Assembly: GCF_000190755.2 (NCBI RefSeq)
Contig: NZ_JH109152.1
Coordinates: 806,001 to 870,000, forward strand
Reading direction: 5' to 3'
Origin: Methylobacter tundripaludum SV96
GTDB lineage: Bacteria > Pseudomonadota > Gammaproteobacteria > Methylococcales > Methylomonadaceae
DNA: 64,000 bases
Below are positions 9,558 to 20,081 of this stretch, one piece after another. Each line of letters opens with the position of its first letter. Within the stretch, counting starts at the first letter, position 1. The notes under the pieces are model-generated. The model did no database searches and was not told where the DNA came from. It saw nothing but the letters and a program-made list of their open reading frames with translations. Position numbers and translations under genes: made by a program.

Positions 9558-10107
9558 TGATATTCAACAGGACGCTTCAACTCGCATGAGCAAAAGCATT
9601 GAAGCCTTAAAGCATGAATTCTCAAAAATAAGAACGGGCCGGGCTCATCCCAGCTTACTGGATCAGATTAACGTTTCATACTACGGTACCGAGTCCTCGT
9701 TATCCCAAGTTGCCAATATTGCCGTCGAAGACGCACGTACTTTGACGATTACGCCGTGGGAAAAGGGTATGGTACAGGCCATTGAAAAAGCCATCATGAA
9801 ATCGGACCTGGGTTTGAATCCTGCTACCAATGGGATGGTTATTCGTATTCCATTGCCGCCGCTGACTGAAGAGCGTCGTCGTAGCCTGGTTAAAGTCGTC
9901 AAGAATGAAGCGGAAAATGGCCGTGTTGCGATCAGAAACATTCGTCGCGATGCGAATTCAGCCATAAAAGAGGCCTTGAAGGAAAAAATGATTTCCGAAG
10001 ACGAGGCGCGTGCAGCTGAAGAAAAGATTCAAAAATTGACTGATCAGTATGTAAAAGACGTTGAGAAATTGCTGGAAGCAAAAGAAGCTGATTTACTGTC
10101 AATGTAA
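9550..10107 (+). CDS. frr: Ribosome recycling factor
   Basis: RRF splits post-termination ribosomes together with EF-G. ATG 9550 follows GAGGAAC at a normal distance and gives exactly 185 residues, the E. coli length; the upstream in-frame ATG at 9532 would add six residues inside pyrH. The sequence shows the coiled-coil domain with [16 protein letters not shown] and the conserved [13 protein letters not shown]-type stretch ([18 protein letters not shown]), ending [17 protein letters not shown]. It overlaps the pyrH stop by eight bases. Confidence 0.97.
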   Translation: MISDIQQDASTRMSKSIEALKHEFSKIRTGRAHPSLLDQINVSYYGTESSLSQVANIAVEDARTLTITPWEKGMVQAIEKAIMKSDLGLNPATNGMVIRIPLPPLTEERRRSLVKVVKNEAENGRVAIRNIRRDANSAIKEALKEKMISEDEARAAEEKIQKLTDQYVKDVEKLLEAKEADLLSM

Positions 10108-10121
10108 TTGGGATTTAAACA

Positions 10122-10910
10122 ATGTCTACGGATGACTGTAACAGTTTGGAATCAACAAGTACCCTCACCGGTATAAATAACAACCCGCGCCATATCGCCA
10201 TTATCATGGACGGTAATGGCCGCTGGGCGCAGAAAAGATTTATGCCGCGAGCTATCGGTCATCAGGCCGGGGTTAAAGCAGTTCGAAAAATTGTAGAGTA
10301 TTGCGCCAAACAAGAAGTTGAAGTCTTGACCTTATTCGCTTTTAGCAGTGAAAACTGGCGTCGCCCGGATGAAGAGGTGTCATTGTTGATGGGGCTGTTT
10401 ATGGCGACTTTGCAACGGGAAATCAACAAGCTTGATCGTAATAATATCCGCTTGCGATTTATTGGCGACAGAACGGCATTCTCTGACAAGTTGCAGACCA
10501 AAATGGCCGAAGGCGAGGCGCAAACCAAAGACAATAATGCTTTAACGCTGGTTATTGCGGCAAATTATGGTGGGCGCTGGGACCTGTGTCAGGCGTTTCG
10601 GACGGTGGCGGGAAAAATAGCGTCCGGAGAATTGAAAGATCAGGATATCAATGAGCAGCTGATCAATCAGTATTTATCAACCGCAGACCTGCCCGAACCC
10701 GACTTGTTTATCAGGACTGGCGGCGAGCAACGCGTTAGTAATTTTTTGTTATGGCAACTCGCTTATACAGAGCTGTATTTTACAGCGACGCTATGGCCGG
10801 ATTTTGACCAGAACTCACTTGAAGAAGCTATCAATAGTTTTAAGAGCCGACAAAGACGCTTTGGTCATACCGGAGAGCAACTGCTTGATAAATCGATTAC
10901 ATTAAAATAA
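10122..10910 (+). CDS. uppS: Undecaprenyl diphosphate synthase (cis-prenyltransferase)
   Basis: A 262-residue UppS that extends farnesyl diphosphate with isopentenyl units to C55, the lipid carrier for peptidoglycan and O-antigen. The catalytic motif IIMDGNGRWA places Asp at residue 30; FAFSSENWRRP and DLFIRTGGEQRVSNFLLWQ are the other family blocks. A roughly 20-residue N-terminal extension precedes the conserved HIAIIMDGNG. It begins 14 bases after frr with only a weak ribosome site. The genes that follow (cdsA, dxr) keep the lipid/isoprenoid theme. Confidence 0.96.
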   Translation: MSTDDCNSLESTSTLTGINNNPRHIAIIMDGNGRWAQKRFMPRAIGHQAGVKAVRKIVEYCAKQEVEVLTLFAFSSENWRRPDEEVSLLMGLFMATLQREINKLDRNNIRLRFIGDRTAFSDKLQTKMAEGEAQTKDNNALTLVIAANYGGRWDLCQAFRTVAGKIASGELKDQDINEQLINQYLSTADLPEPDLFIRTGGEQRVSNFLLWQLAYTELYFTATLWPDFDQNSLEEAINSFKSRQRRFGHTGEQLLDKSITLK

Positions 10911-10970
10911 CCTGCTGGTTTTTTACTGAAAACTAACACTTACTTCCAACTTCATCTAATAATTATAAAA

Positions 10971-11852
10971 ATGTTACTACAGCGAATTATTACTGCATTA
11001 ATTCTGGTTCCTCTGGTTGTACTTGCCGTTTTCCAGCTGCAGTCGGAGTATTTTTCATTGCTCATAGGGCTAATTACGCTTTTAGCGGCATGGGAATGGA
11101 CTAACCTTATCGGCATTAATTCGCCGTTTAAACGCGGATTATTTTTAGTTGCGTTGATTCTGCCCATGTTATGGCTGCATTTTTGGACGCAATTTCTGGA
11201 ACTGACTGCGCAAGCATTGGATTGGCCTGATGTGAGGGATTATTCAGGCGCTCTGGAATGGCTGGTTATAGCGCCGGTGCTGTTCTGGATATTGGCTATG
11301 ATATTAATCAGAAACACGCCTGCCGGTGTTTTAAAGCTGGAAATGAAAACTCGCTATAAGGCATTGATAGGCTGGCTTGTTTTATTTGCAACGTGGTTAT
11401 TTTTGAGTAGATTAAGAGCTTTTTACGGTTCGGAAATGACCTTGTATTTTCTGGTTTTAATCTGGACAGCGGATATTGCAGCTTATTTTGCCGGCAAGAA
11501 ATTCGGTAAAACCAAGTTGTCACCCGAAATCAGCCCAGGTAAAACGGTTCAAGGTATGTACGGCGCTTTAATAGCCGGAGCCGTTTGGGCGGCTGCTTTT
11601 ATTGGCTATTATGGCTATCGTGATGGTTTTGTCTGGATGAGGGTAACCGATTTTATACTGTTGTCTGTGCTGACGGTGTTGATTTCTATTTATGGTGATT
11701 TGTTTTTCAGTGTGGTCAAACGCCAGCGTGGCGTCAAAGACACCGGTTCAGTACTGCCCGGTCACGGCGGTATTCTGGATAGAATTGACAGCTTGATTGC
11801 CGCCGTTCCATTTTTTTATGCGGGTATAGCCGTGATTGGGCTTATGTCATGA
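10971..11852 (+). CDS. cdsA: Phosphatidate cytidylyltransferase (CDP-diglyceride synthase)
   Basis: A 293-residue polytopic inner-membrane protein that makes CDP-diacylglycerol, the precursor of all phospholipids. The C-terminal signature is complete: [20 protein letters not shown], then GGILDRIDS. About eight hydrophobic segments are seen. ATG 10971 has little ribosome-binding sequence upstream, and 60 bases separate it from uppS. Its last four bases (ATGA) overlap the start of dxr. Confidence 0.96.
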   Translation: MLLQRIITALILVPLVVLAVFQLQSEYFSLLIGLITLLAAWEWTNLIGINSPFKRGLFLVALILPMLWLHFWTQFLELTAQALDWPDVRDYSGALEWLVIAPVLFWILAMILIRNTPAGVLKLEMKTRYKALIGWLVLFATWLFLSRLRAFYGSEMTLYFLVLIWTADIAAYFAGKKFGKTKLSPEISPGKTVQGMYGALIAGAVWAAAFIGYYGYRDGFVWMRVTDFILLSVLTVLISIYGDLFFSVVKRQRGVKDTGSVLPGHGGILDRIDSLIAAVPFFYAGIAVIGLMS

Positions 11853-13033
11853 AAGGTATTTGCATACTCGGAGCGACAGGCTCAATCGGCGTCAGCACTT
11901 TAGATGTGGTAGCCAGACATTCCAGTCTATATAAAGTTATTGCGTTAACGGCCAATACCAATATTGATACCCTCTATGAACAATGTCTGGAACACCATCC
12001 TGAAGTTGTCGTCGTAGTGGATGAGCAAAAGGCTAAAATCTTTGAAGAAAAACTTAAAAATTCGGCCATTGCCGATATAAAGGTGTTGTCCGGCGCCAAG
12101 GCGCTGGAGCATGTTGCAACGTTGGACAATGTCGATTCAGTCATGGCGGCCATCGTAGGCGCGGCGGGTTTATTGCCGAGTCTTGCTGCGGCAAAAGCGG
12201 GTAAAACCATATTGCTGGCCAATAAAGAAGCCCTGGTGATGTCGGGTTCGATTTTTATGCAGGCCGTTACTGAGTCGGGAGCGCAATTGCTGCCTATTGA
12301 TAGCGAGCATAATGCGATATTCCAGTGCATGCCTGCCGGTTACAAAACCGGTATGCCGGCGAAACAAGCGAGGCGTATTTTATTGACGGCTTCGGGCGGT
12401 CCTTTTCGGGAAATGCCGGTTGATCAATTGATCAATGTAACGCCGGATCAAGCGGTCGCTCATCCCAACTGGGATATGGGCAGAAAAATTTCCGTGGATT
12501 CGGCAACGATGATGAATAAGGGTCTTGAGATGATCGAGGCTTGTATTTTATTTGATATGACCCCAGATCAGATACAAGTGGTCATTCATCCGCAAAGCGT
12601 TATCCATTCGATGGTGGATTATGTGGATGGAACGGTTTTGGCGCAAATGGGCAATCCCGATATGCGCATACCTATCGCCTATTCAATGGCTTGGCCGGAA
12701 CGGTTTGATTCGGGCGTTGCCCCTCTGAATATTTTTGATGTTGGGCGCATGGATTTCCATGAGCCTAATTTGGAGCGGTTTCCCTGTTTGCGTCTGGCCT
12801 ATGAGGCTATTGATGCAGGCGGCATCATGCCGACGGTGTTAAATGCGGCCAATGAAATTGCGGTCGAAGCATTTTTAAACGAACAGGTTCGGTTTACCGA
12901 TATTCCGGTTATTATCGAACGCTGCATGAAAAAATTCGAGGTTAAGGCCGCCGATACCTTGGAAATTATTTTAGACGCAGATCAACAAGCCAGATTGGCA
13001 TCTGCACAGATTATTGGAGAGCTTAATAATTGA
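11849..13033 (+). CDS. dxr: 1-deoxy-D-xylulose 5-phosphate reductoisomerase
   Basis: A 394-residue DXR, the second enzyme of the MEP isoprenoid pathway, rearranging and reducing DXP to MEP with NADPH. The NADPH site [14 protein letters not shown] begins at residue 8. The metal-binding and substrate residues lie in [11 protein letters not shown] and in [17 protein letters not shown], and the C-terminal helical domain is complete. It overlaps cdsA by four bases and rseP by one, indicating a tightly coupled operon that supplies precursors to UppS upstream. Confidence 0.97.
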   Translation: MKGICILGATGSIGVSTLDVVARHSSLYKVIALTANTNIDTLYEQCLEHHPEVVVVVDEQKAKIFEEKLKNSAIADIKVLSGAKALEHVATLDNVDSVMAAIVGAAGLLPSLAAAKAGKTILLANKEALVMSGSIFMQAVTESGAQLLPIDSEHNAIFQCMPAGYKTGMPAKQARRILLTASGGPFREMPVDQLINVTPDQAVAHPNWDMGRKISVDSATMMNKGLEMIEACILFDMTPDQIQVVIHPQSVIHSMVDYVDGTVLAQMGNPDMRIPIAYSMAWPERFDSGVAPLNIFDVGRMDFHEPNLERFPCLRLAYEAIDAGGIMPTVLNAANEIAVEAFLNEQVRFTDIPVIIERCMKKFEVKAADTLEIILDADQQARLASAQIIGELNN

Positions 13034-14394
13034 TGGATTTTCTGCATACGCTGTTTTATTTCATAGTCGCCATCAGTGTCCTGGTTTCATTTCATGAATT
13101 CGGGCACTTCTGGGTCGCGCGTAAAGCCGGGGTAAAAGTACTCCGGTTTTCGGTCGGTTTCGGCAAGGTTTTATGGGCGTATCAAAAAAGTCCTGATGCG
13201 ACAGCATACGTAATATCGGCAATTCCACTGGGCGGCTATGTCAAGATGGTCGATGAGCGGGAAGGCCAAGTTAAGGAAGCGGACTTGCCGTATGCCTTTA
13301 ACCGCCAATCGGTATTGGCCAGAACGGCTATAGTCGCCGCAGGTCCCGTGTTTAACCTGGTACTCGCCGTTGCGCTGTTCTGGGGGGCGCTGGTTATTGG
13401 CGAAATGGGTATAAAACCGATACTCGGCTCGGTAGAGCAGGGTACATTAGCCGCGGCGGCAGGCTTTGTCGAAGGCGATGAGATTATCTCGGTTAACGAC
13501 AAGGTGACGCCCACCTGGACTGAGGCAATGAGCGTGTTAGTATCCTCAGCGCTTGATGGGGAACAGAACATAAAGGTTACGGTAAAAAGCTTTGATGATC
13601 AGCAAGCTATCAGGACGCTTAAACTTACTGATAAAGACAGTGAAAATCCTGATGTACTATATCAACGATTAGGTTTTAAACTCTGGTCTCCGAAATTACA
13701 GCCCATCATAGGGAAAGTCCTTCCCGATAGCGCCGCTCTCGCTTCCGGTTTAAAACAAGGCGACCTGATTGTGAGTGCCGACGGTACAATCATAACCGAC
13801 TGGATGCAATGGGTGACTTATGTAAAAAGTCACGCCGATGTCGCAATAAAGCTGGAAATCGAGCGCGACGGCGTACGTTTACCCGCAACCATTACCCCCA
13901 AAAGCGTGGTTGTGGGCAAGAATACCGAAGGTAAAGTCGGCGCTTCAGTTTATATACCGGAAGAACTGATGAAGTCGGTGAGTGTTGAATATTCATTGTC
14001 GCCGCTGGCAGCGATACCTGTTGCCTTCGAAACCACCTATTATTATTCCATTACCAGCTTGAAAATGATGGGAAAAATGCTGGTTGGCAAGGCTTCCGTA
14101 GACAACTTAAGCGGTCCTATCAGCATTGCCCAATATGCGGGACAGTCTGCCACGATGGGTTTGGTTCCCTTTATAAAATATTTGGCCTTGATCAGCGTCA
14201 GTTTAGGCGTATTGAATTTATTGCCGATACCGGTGCTGGATGGCGGACACTTGCTGTTTTTTGCGATAGAAGGCATTAAAGGCAGTCCTGTTTCAGAGCG
14301 GGCGCAAATCTTCTTTCAACAAATCGGCATTGCATTGCTTGTGTCATTGATGGCATTGGCCATGTTTTTGGATGTTGAGCGCTTATTTCAATAA
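13033..14394 (+). CDS. rseP: RIP metalloprotease RseP (site-2 protease)
   Basis: An intramembrane zinc protease that makes the second cut in anti-sigma factor RseA, releasing sigma-E during envelope stress. ATG 13033 (sharing its first base with the dxr stop, TGATG) gives 453 residues beginning [13 protein letters not shown]; a TTG at 13030 is possible but less likely. HEFGH is at residues 21-25. Two periplasmic PDZ domains fill roughly 110-310, and LNLLPIPVLDGGH near 392-404 carries the third metal ligand. In many relatives bamA follows directly; here the next gene is dsbC. Confidence 0.96.
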   Translation: MDFLHTLFYFIVAISVLVSFHEFGHFWVARKAGVKVLRFSVGFGKVLWAYQKSPDATAYVISAIPLGGYVKMVDEREGQVKEADLPYAFNRQSVLARTAIVAAGPVFNLVLAVALFWGALVIGEMGIKPILGSVEQGTLAAAAGFVEGDEIISVNDKVTPTWTEAMSVLVSSALDGEQNIKVTVKSFDDQQAIRTLKLTDKDSENPDVLYQRLGFKLWSPKLQPIIGKVLPDSAALASGLKQGDLIVSADGTIITDWMQWVTYVKSHADVAIKLEIERDGVRLPATITPKSVVVGKNTEGKVGASVYIPEELMKSVSVEYSLSPLAAIPVAFETTYYYSITSLKMMGKMLVGKASVDNLSGPISIAQYAGQSATMGLVPFIKYLALISVSLGVLNLLPIPVLDGGHLLFFAIEGIKGSPVSERAQIFFQQIGIALLVSLMALAMFLDVERLFQ

Positions 14395-14491
14395 TTCAGC
14401 AATAAGATACTAAGGTTGGAACTAAGGCGGTTTACTTAAGTGAAGAGTCGATCCTACGCCCTATAAACTCACACAGGAACACTATAACATT

Positions 14492-15214
14492 ATGAAAAAA
14501 GTTATTAAGATTGCCGCATTATCATTACTCGGCCTGACTTTATCCGTCGCGCATGCTGATGAAAATGCTATCAGGCAAGCGCTGACCAAATCCATGCCGT
14601 CGGTAAAAGTGGGGTCGGTTAAACCCTCTGAAATTAGCGGACTTTATGAAGTTACAGTGGGCGGCAATATATTTTATGTTTCCGACGATGGTAAGTATCT
14701 GGTTCAAGGTCACTTGGTCGATGTTGCTGCGCGTGTAGACTTAACCGAAGAGAAATTGAGCGGTGTTCGCAAGCAGGCCATCGAGAAACTCGGTCTGGAT
14801 AAAATGATCGTGTTCAAACCCAAAGAAAGCAAATATACGGTTAGTATCTTTACCGATATTGACTGCGGTTATTGCCGTAAATTGCATTCGGAAATCGATC
14901 AATACATGGCTCAAGGCATTACTATCCAGTATTTGTTCTTCCCAAGAGCTGGCAAAGGTTCCGACTCATACCACAAAGCCGTATCGGTCTGGTGCGCAGA
15001 TGACCGCAAAGCAGCTTTAACCGCAGCAAAAAAAGGCGATACACCGCCGGCTAAAACTTGTGTCAACCCGATTGACGAGCACATGCAATTGGCTGAGGAT
15101 TTCGAAGTGAAGGGAACGCCGATGATCGTTACCGAAAAAGGTAATATATTTCCGGGTTACCTGCCCGCAAAGCAGCTGGCTGAAGCGCTGGCAGACGAAA
15201 AAGGTCAAAAATAA
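14492..15214 (+). CDS. dsbC: Thiol:disulfide interchange protein DsbC
   Basis: A 240-residue periplasmic disulfide isomerase. A signal peptide (MKKVIKIAALSLLGLTLSVA, cleavage near residue 22) is followed by the dimerisation domain, a linker helix and a thioredoxin fold. The active site CGYC is at residues 125-128, the structural cysteine pair at Cys168 and Cys190, and the cis-proline in GTPMIV at residue 210. It stands in the place where bamA often follows rseP, about 100 bases downstream, and is closed by a bidirectional hairpin before convergent mutS. Confidence 0.95.
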   Translation: MKKVIKIAALSLLGLTLSVAHADENAIRQALTKSMPSVKVGSVKPSEISGLYEVTVGGNIFYVSDDGKYLVQGHLVDVAARVDLTEEKLSGVRKQAIEKLGLDKMIVFKPKESKYTVSIFTDIDCGYCRKLHSEIDQYMAQGITIQYLFFPRAGKGSDSYHKAVSVWCADDRKAALTAAKKGDTPPAKTCVNPIDEHMQLAEDFEVKGTPMIVTEKGNIFPGYLPAKQLAEALADEKGQK

Positions 15215-15229
15215 GCAGATTACCGGTAA

Positions 15230-15260
15230 AGCAAGGGCGGCTTGATGAGTCGCCCTTGCT
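15230..15260. terminator. Hairpin between convergent dsbC and mutS
   Basis: AGCAAGGGCG and CGCCCTTGCT pair perfectly (10 bp) around an 11-base loop. The symmetric stem lies between two convergent genes and can serve both strands, although the flanking T-runs are short. Confidence 0.75.
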
Positions 15261-15275
15261 TGTCATTCAATAAAG

Positions 15276-17846
15276 CTAAACCATCCCCTTAAGCCGATAA
15301 AGCAACTCCAAAGCCTGTCTCGGGCTAAGTTCATCCGGGCTCATGTCTTCCAGCAACCCAACTGCCGGATGACATTCTTTCGATGAAAACAAATCCAACT
15401 GATTAACCCCGGTTTCCGCCTGCTGTTCAATATAGGCATGGTCTTCCAGGTGCCGTAATTTGGCTTTGGCCTTATCGATCACCGAGCGCGGCACACCGGC
15501 TAACGACGCCACCTGCAAACCGTAACTTTGGCTGGCCGGGCCGTCTTTCACAGCATGTAAGAAAATAATCTTGTCGCCATGCTCCATCGCATCCAAATGC
15601 ACGTTATGGATGGTTTTTTGTTCTTCGGGCAGCGTGGTCAGCTCAAAATAATGCGTCGCAAACAGCGTAAACGCTTGGGTTTCTTTAGCCAGATGATCGG
15701 CGCAGGCCCAAGCCAGAGACAGGCCGTCAAAGGTACTGGTGCCGCGGCCGATTTCGTCCATCAAGATCAGGCTTTTCGAGGTCGCGTTATGCAGGATATT
15801 GGCGGTTTCCGACATTTCCACCATAAACGTGGAGCGACCGCTGGACAGGTCGTCGGACGCGCCGATACGGGTGAAAATCTTGTCGACAGGGCCGCAGGCC
15901 AGCGACTTGGCCGGAACATAGCAGCCGATATGGGCGATTAAGACGATCAGCGCCGCTTGGCGCATGTAAGTCGATTTACCGCCCATGTTCGGGCCGGTAA
16001 TGACCAGCATCCGGCGATTGCTGGAAAACGACAAGTCATTGGGCACAAACGGAATGTCCGAAACCTGCTCGACAACCAGATGACGACCGGCTTCAATGGT
16101 TATACCGGGTTGATCGACCAGCTTCGGTTGCGATAAATTCAAAGTTTCGGCGCGTTCGGCAAAATTGACCAGTACATCCAGCTCGGCCAGCGCGGCGGCG
16201 CACTGTTGCAACGGAATTAACGAAGCGCCGATGATATTCAGCAATTCTTCGTACAAGGCTTTTTCAAAAGATAGCGATTTTTCCTTGGCGCTGAGCACCT
16301 TGTCTTCAAACGATTTCAGTTCCTCGGTAATGTAACGCTCGGCGCCTTTTAAGGTCTGCTTGCGGGTGTAATGTGTGGGGACTTTTTCCGAGTGCAGGTT
16401 GGAAATCTCGATATAGTAGCCATGCACACGGTTATAATTGACCTTCAGCGTACTGATGCCGGTCGTCGCCTTTTCCCGGTTCTCCATATCAATCAGAAAC
16501 TGGTCGGCGTTCTGGCTTAAGTTGCGCAGCTCATCCAGTTCAGGATGATAGCCGGGCGCAATTACGCCGCCGTCGCGGATCAACACCGGTGGATTATCGA
16601 TGATGGCGCTTTGCAGCAGCTTTAGCATCTCAGGATGTTCGCCGATCTGCCCGCATAACTGCGCAAGCTGCGGGTTATCGCCGTCGGAAAGCGCATGTTG
16701 CAGCGCGGGCAGAACCGCCAGGGTATTGCGCAGTACCAGCAAGTCTCGGGGGCGCGCCGATTTTAACGCAATGCGGGAGCTGATCCGTTCAATATCGCCC
16801 ACTTGGCGCAGATGGCTTTGAATATCGCGGTACAACAGGACATTCAGCAGGGTATCGATACAGGCATAGCGGTTGTTCAGGATGTCGTGATCGCGCAGAG
16901 GGCGGTTGATCCAACGCCGCAAACAGCGGCTGCCCATTGCTGTTGCGGTTTTATCCAGCACCCCGAACAGTGTGTATTGCAGCTGTCCGGAGGGGTGAAA
17001 ATCCAGTTCAAGATTACGGCGGCTGGACGCATCCAGCAAAATACTGTCATCGCTGTTTTCGGTGCGGATGCCCTGAATATGCGGCAGCGCGCTTTGCTGG
17101 GTGTCTTTAACATATTGCAGCAAACCGCCTGCCGCAGCGATGGCGGCGGGCATGTTCTCGCATCCGTAACCTTTTAAATCAAGCGTGTTGAACTGTTTTA
17201 ACACCAGTTGCCTGGCGCTTTCAGCTTCAAAATGCCAGGGTGGTCTCCGGCACAAACCGCCACGCTGCTTTAAGCTTGCGGGTAGCGGCCAGTCTTCGTT
17301 AAACAGCAATTCGGCAGGGTTAAGGCGGCCGATTTCGCTTAATAACTGATCGATGGATTCAACCTGTTGCAATACAAAACGGCCGCTGGTTAAATCCAGG
17401 CTGGCGATGCCGTGCTGTGCATTGGGGAACGAGCACACTGCGACCAAGAGATTATCTTTCCGGTCTTCCAGCAAGGCTTCGTCGGTGACGGTGCCGGGGG
17501 TGACGATACGCACTACCTTGCGATCGACCGGGCCTTTGGACGTTGCAGGATCGCCGATTTGCTCGCATATCGCGATGGATTCGCCGTGCTTTAACAGCTT
17601 GGCAAGATAGCCTTCGGCCGCGTGATAAGGAATGCCGGCCATAGGAATCGGCAGGCCCGCCGATTGTCCCCGGCTGGTCAGCGTAATATCCAGCAGTTGC
17701 GAGGCTTTTTTGGCGTCATCGAAAAACAGTTCGTAAAAGTCCCCCATACGGTAAAACAACAAGGTATCGGGGTGTTCGGCTTTGATGCGGTGAAATTGCA
17801 TCATCATCGGCGTGTGCTGGTCGGTGGTTTTTTGTTTTATACTCAT
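15276..17846 (-). CDS. mutS: DNA mismatch repair protein MutS
   Basis: An 856-residue MutS that recognises mismatches and small loops and recruits MutL. The mismatch-reading motif [11 protein letters not shown] places the Phe-x-Glu wedge at residues 37-39. The connector, lever and clamp domains follow. The ATPase shows Walker [10 protein letters not shown], the [12 protein letters not shown] Walker B/signature loop and a C-terminal helix-turn-helix; the extreme C-terminal tetramerisation stretch is present. ATG 17846 is 36 bases from divergent pncC, so the promoters overlap. Confidence 0.98.
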   Translation of the reverse strand: MSIKQKTTDQHTPMMMQFHRIKAEHPDTLLFYRMGDFYELFFDDAKKASQLLDITLTSRGQSAGLPIPMAGIPYHAAEGYLAKLLKHGESIAICEQIGDPATSKGPVDRKVVRIVTPGTVTDEALLEDRKDNLLVAVCSFPNAQHGIASLDLTSGRFVLQQVESIDQLLSEIGRLNPAELLFNEDWPLPASLKQRGGLCRRPPWHFEAESARQLVLKQFNTLDLKGYGCENMPAAIAAAGGLLQYVKDTQQSALPHIQGIRTENSDDSILLDASSRRNLELDFHPSGQLQYTLFGVLDKTATAMGSRCLRRWINRPLRDHDILNNRYACIDTLLNVLLYRDIQSHLRQVGDIERISSRIALKSARPRDLLVLRNTLAVLPALQHALSDGDNPQLAQLCGQIGEHPEMLKLLQSAIIDNPPVLIRDGGVIAPGYHPELDELRNLSQNADQFLIDMENREKATTGISTLKVNYNRVHGYYIEISNLHSEKVPTHYTRKQTLKGAERYITEELKSFEDKVLSAKEKSLSFEKALYEELLNIIGASLIPLQQCAAALAELDVLVNFAERAETLNLSQPKLVDQPGITIEAGRHLVVEQVSDIPFVPNDLSFSSNRRMLVITGPNMGGKSTYMRQAALIVLIAHIGCYVPAKSLACGPVDKIFTRIGASDDLSSGRSTFMVEMSETANILHNATSKSLILMDEIGRGTSTFDGLSLAWACADHLAKETQAFTLFATHYFELTTLPEEQKTIHNVHLDAMEHGDKIIFLHAVKDGPASQSYGLQVASLAGVPRSVIDKAKAKLRHLEDHAYIEQQAETGVNQLDLFSSKECHPAVGLLEDMSPDELSPRQALELLYRLKGMV

Positions 17847-17882
17847 GCGTCTATTTTAGCCGAAGTCGCACGAGGTCACATC

Positions 17883-18365
17883 ATGGAGTCTGAATTATTT
17901 GAGCTGGCCGAACAACTGGGTCGCTTATTAAAAGCAAACGGTAAATCAATAGCCACCGTCGAATCCTGTACCGGCGGCTGGATTGCCCAAACGATTACCG
18001 AAGTGCCAGGCAGTTCAGCCTGGTTTGACCGGGGGTTTGTCACTTATAGCAATATGGCAAAAGTGCAGATGTTGGGTGTCAGTCCGCAAACATTGGAAAA
18101 CTACGGTGCGGTGAGTGCCGAAACCGCAACGGAAATGGCGGCGGGAGCCTTAGCACACAGCGATGCCGATGTTGCGGTTGCGGTGACCGGCATAGCCGGG
18201 CCGGATGGGGGGACGCCGGAGAAACCGGTCGGTACTGTGTTTATCGCATGGGCGGATAAAAATGGGAAAGCCAAGGTAGTTAGAAAGCAATTATCAGGAA
18301 ACCGGCGGCAAATAAGGGCGCAAACAGTGAAAAGTGCTGTTGAGGGAATGTGGTTATTTTACTGA
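17883..18365 (+). CDS. pncC: Nicotinamide-nucleotide amidohydrolase (CinA C-terminal domain)
   Basis: A 160-residue stand-alone CinA C-terminal domain, which deamidates nicotinamide mononucleotide in pyridine nucleotide recycling. ATG 17883 follows GAGGT and gives the family start MESELFELAEQLGRLLK; longer readings would run back into mutS on the other strand. The conserved blocks TVESCTGGWIAQ, VPGSSAWFDRGFVTYSN and VTGIAGPDGGTPEKPVG are all present. In many relatives this gene lies between mutS and recA; recA is not next to it here. Confidence 0.93.
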   Translation: MESELFELAEQLGRLLKANGKSIATVESCTGGWIAQTITEVPGSSAWFDRGFVTYSNMAKVQMLGVSPQTLENYGAVSAETATEMAAGALAHSDADVAVAVTGIAGPDGGTPEKPVGTVFIAWADKNGKAKVVRKQLSGNRRQIRAQTVKSAVEGMWLFY

Positions 18366-18731
18366 CGTCATGCAACTTGTTGCGGAAGAAAGGACGGGTT
18401 TAATTCCGTTACCCGCAGGACTCAAAGCGCGTCAGAAAATAGGTTAGGGCATGATGTGTGGCGAACTGTCACCCACTTTAAAAAATTACGTAATTGTTTT
18501 GCTCGTAAGGCAGTTATGTGCGGTAGCGCACAGACGAGTTGCCATTGTTGCGGTTAAGCTACTTTTGAGATTTTTTAACAACAAACTGTTATAATAAGGA
18601 ACGTTTTCTGTAAGGATGGCATTAACGTAATCGTCGTTCAAACATAGTGTAAATCGAAATGAAATAACGAGATCAATTAAAAGGAACAGTTCATGAAAAG
18701 TAAATATAAACATATAGATAAGGAAAATATT
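18366..18731 (+). promoter_or_regulatory. Intergenic region with candidate promoter of the OmpA-like gene
   Basis: TTGAGA (18565-18570) and a perfect TATAAT (18590-18595), separated by 19 bases, form a candidate sigma-70 promoter about 135 bases ahead of the ompA-like start. The long 5' UTR contains two ATG codons with ribosome sites, at 18693 and 18732. No gene was seen in the earlier part of this gap (18366-18560). Confidence 0.5.
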
Positions 18732-19784
18732 ATGCTGAAAAATAAATTACTCACTATTGCCTCACTAATCAGTGTAGGTTTCCTGCCGCTGGCACATGCG
18801 GCCGATCAAATTCAGGATGATCGGTGGTACGTAGCGCCTTTCGCTTCATTTGTGAAAACCGGTGGCGATCGTAGAGCAAGCGATGGCTGGGGTGGCGGTA
18901 TGGGCATCGGTAAGATCCTCGATAAGCATTTCAACGTTGAAGTGAAAGGGTTTTATGAAGAGTTTGGCGGTGATAATGGCCCCTGGAGTCTGACTGGCGG
19001 CACGGCTGATCTACAGTATTATTTCACCCGCGATAAATTCTCGCCTTATACGGTTGTCGGCGTAGGTGGCATGAACAGTTGTGCTTCCGCTAATTGCGGT
19101 GCCAGCGTCATTGGCGAAGCTGGCGTAGGTTTTACCTATGAGTTACACGACAACTTGTTGCTCCGCAGTGATGTGCGTTATCGTTACAACAACAACCTCA
19201 ATGCGCATGTACAGCCCGGTACAGATGAATTTCATGATATGACGGTTAACGTTGGATTTGTCATTCCGTTCGGCGACAAGCCAAAGCCTGCTGCAAAGGC
19301 TGAGGCCCCAATTGCCGTTGCTCCGGTTGCCGCAGCTGAAAGTTGTTCCACCCGCGATTCGGATTTTGACGGTGTTAACGATTGCCTGGATAAATGTCCA
19401 GGAACTATCAAAGGCAGCAAAATTGATAACAACGGATGCCCGATCAAGCTTGTGCTCACCGGTCAGCACTTCAAATATAATTCTGCTGAGTTGACGTTGA
19501 ATGCCAAGGAAATACTTGATGGTGTCGCTGGAAATCTTGTTTCCTATCCTCAGAAAAATGATATTGAGGTTCAGGGACACACCAGCAGCGAAGGAACCAA
19601 TAAATATAACCTGAAGCTATCACAACGGCGCGCACAATCAGTTGTTGATTATCTTAAACTGAAAGGCGTTACCAACAGACTGACTGCAAAAGGCTATGGC
19701 GAAACTCAACCTATTGCCGATAACAGCACGGAAGCGGGTAAGGCTGAAAACCGTCGTGTTGAGTTGATTTGGATTGAAAATTAA
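18732..19784 (+). CDS. OmpA-family outer membrane protein with calcium-binding linker
   Basis: A 350-residue outer-membrane protein. ATG 18732 follows AAGGAAAAT and gives a standard signal peptide (MLKNKLLTIASLISVGFLPL, cleavage after AHA); ATG 18693 also has a ribosome site and would add 13 residues. Residues 25-170 look like an eight-strand OmpA beta-barrel with aromatic-rich repeats. A thrombospondin type-3-like segment follows (DSDFDGVNDCLDKCPGT). The C-terminal peptidoglycan-binding domain shows VQGHTSSEGTNKYNLKLSQR and ENRRVELIW. It would anchor the outer membrane to the wall. Two prominent promoter elements and a strong terminator suggest high expression as a single-gene unit. Confidence 0.9.
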   Translation: MLKNKLLTIASLISVGFLPLAHAADQIQDDRWYVAPFASFVKTGGDRRASDGWGGGMGIGKILDKHFNVEVKGFYEEFGGDNGPWSLTGGTADLQYYFTRDKFSPYTVVGVGGMNSCASANCGASVIGEAGVGFTYELHDNLLLRSDVRYRYNNNLNAHVQPGTDEFHDMTVNVGFVIPFGDKPKPAAKAEAPIAVAPVAAAESCSTRDSDFDGVNDCLDKCPGTIKGSKIDNNGCPIKLVLTGQHFKYNSAELTLNAKEILDGVAGNLVSYPQKNDIEVQGHTSSEGTNKYNLKLSQRRAQSVVDYLKLKGVTNRLTAKGYGETQPIADNSTEAGKAENRRVELIWIEN

Positions 19785-19838
19785 TAAGGATTTAAGGCCG
19801 AACAGTCGGCCGGAATCTTCTTAAATGCTGTAAACACT

Positions 19839-19868
19839 AAAACCCGCTTTCAAGGCGGGTTTTTTTTG
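19839..19868 (+). terminator. Intrinsic terminator of the OmpA-like gene
   Basis: AAACCCGC, a seven-base loop and GCGGGTTT are followed by a run of eight T. This is a textbook rho-independent terminator 55 bases after the stop codon. Confidence 0.92.
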
Positions 19869-20081
19869 TCAGGTTGTTTGGCCATGACTAATCAACCATA
19901 GAGTTCTTATGTTCGATACCGTACAGACTGCAATCGATACTGCCGCTAGACTTAAAATGAGTTTTTAGCTCGCTGTGAGTGATTTATAAGAAAGTGTTTT
20001 TTTCTCTGACGATTTTTTAATGAGGACGGTCTTATGTCACTTGGCACACTTTTAAAAATACAACACTTTAAGGAATAGCTC

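Noticed and set aside
16803-17177. Plus-strand open frames opposite mutS, glnD and hppA
   Set aside because: They follow the codon pattern of the true genes on the other strand and have no ribosome sites or homology that I recognise.
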